A stretch of DNA of 5,342 bases, taken from assembly GCA_959604475.1 (NCBI GenBank), contig CAUHBX010000089.1, positions 1-5,342 on the forward strand, given 5' to 3'. A model generated the notes under the pieces. The model saw nothing but the letters and a program-made list of their open reading frames with translations. It made no database searches and was not told where the DNA came from. Shown in pieces: positions 4,760 through 5,342 of the stretch. The DNA is from an uncultured Eubacteriales bacterium (GTDB lineage Bacteria; Bacillota; Clostridia; Lachnospirales; Anaerotignaceae). The position numbers were made by a program, and so were the translations under genes. The first letter of the stretch is position 1. Each line of letters starts with the position of its first letter.

Positions 4760-5342
4760 ATGAGGATTAAAATATTAGGCATACTCTTTCTTTTATTTTT
4801 TGCATTGTCCGGCTGTGCTTCCGCCTCAGGAGAAGACAGTGAAGCCGTTCCAGCTATTTCAGATGAAAGAGAGGACTCATACGATGCTCTTATAGAAACT
4901 ACGCTTAATTCATTTTACTGGAGATATAATTCCGACACAATTATATATGAAGAAAGCACAGTTCCAGATGATGAAGAAATACTCCAATGTTCAAATCAAA
5001 GCGGATACAATATGAGTAAGGATGCCGGCAGAAATTGTGTAAAAGCCACTGCCGAGCTTTTATACTTTAATAAAGAAGCGGCAGGAACAGTATACTTTTA
5101 TTTCATAGGAAACGATATATCAGGACTTTATTACACAACCTATGACTCATCAACCCCATGCAGTCTTTATGTAAGAAACGCCTACCTTACGTCCTCGCCG
5201 TTTACTAATATAGAAACTGGAGAGGATGAAGCTGAATTTACAGCGAAACCCGTTCCAAAGGTTAATGCAGAAGGTATTTTTGATTCTATAACAATAGACG
5301 GCACAACATACTCAATTTTTAATGAAGGTACAAGGCTTGAAA
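4760..5342 (+). CDS. Predicted lipoprotein of unknown function (3' end outside window)
   Basis: An open frame of 194 codons runs from ATG 4760 to the window edge with no stop. GGGGTGAT at 4748-4755 is the Shine-Dalgarno. The N-terminus is a lipoprotein signal: Arg2 and Lys4, a hydrophobic core (5-16) and a lipobox LSGC with Cys19, so the mature protein should be lipid-anchored on the outer face of the membrane. An acidic, Ser-rich linker (20-42) follows. The rest looks globular, rich in Tyr, Phe and beta-prone stretches (TVYFYFIGN, GLYYTTYDS), with three more cysteines at 77, 93 and 134. I do not recognise a family. It lies 59 nt after spmB and may have its own promoter. Its position beside spmAB does not by itself indicate a spore role. 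Confidence 0.85.
   Translation, partial: MRIKILGILFLLFFALSGCASASGEDSEAVPAISDEREDSYDALIETTLNSFYWRYNSDTIIYEESTVPDDEEILQCSNQSGYNMSKDAGRNCVKATAELLYFNKEAAGTVYFYFIGNDISGLYYTTYDSSTPCSLYVRNAYLTSSPFTNIETGEDEAEFTAKPVPKVNAEGIFDSITIDGTTYSIFNEGTRLE

Noticed and set aside
1..5342. CRISPR array, insertion sequence, prophage or defence island
   Set aside because: There are no spaced repeats, transposase or integrase frames, or terminal inverted repeats; gene content is core and syntenic in style.

Overview
The window looks like a chromosomal segment of a low-GC, spore-forming Clostridia-type Firmicute. Three things suggest this: a large (about 267-nt) SRP RNA with an Alu domain, an AbrB-type transition-state regulator, and the spore maturation pair spmA-spmB. 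Shine-Dalgarno sites are strong (GGAGGT type) and intergenic DNA is very AT-rich. Species cannot be named from the sequence; a Lachnospiraceae-like relative is a guess.

Layout. Positions 1-13 hold only the GTG start of a minus-strand gene that leaves the window. Positions 14-175 are its leader and promoter. Positions 181-497 hold the SRP RNA gene (ffs/scr, minus strand) with its intrinsic terminator. Positions 498-661 hold two divergent sigma-A promoters whose -35 boxes overlap; one drives ffs and the other drives ddl. ddl (D-Ala-D-Ala ligase, TTG start) and murI (glutamate racemase) form a tight two-gene peptidoglycan precursor operon. Positions 2550-2794 contain no CDS, but hold two hairpins that pair fully only as minus-strand RNA, which suggests a small C-rich RNA. 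trxA (thioredoxin) follows and ends at a terminator shared with the convergent abrB-like gene. abrB and the spmA-spmB operon diverge from a 172-bp region with a near-consensus abrB promoter and a perfect tandem 12-bp repeat. A predicted lipoprotein of unknown function starts at 4760 and runs off the right edge.

How the genes fit together. ddl and murI supply D-Ala-D-Ala and D-Glu for the peptidoglycan stem peptide. The AbrB-like protein is probably a growth-phase regulator, and SpmA/SpmB act in late spore maturation (core dehydration), so a regulatory link across their shared intergenic region is plausible but unproven. Thioredoxin and SRP RNA are housekeeping.

Most of the window is ordinary core genome, and I see no multi-gene novel system. 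The observations most worth checking are the candidate minus-strand RNA at 2562-2654, the overlapping ffs/ddl promoters, the AbrB-like protein whose C-terminal CxxC pairs appear replaced, the tandem repeat at the abrB/spmA divide, and an internal duplication in the SRP RNA.
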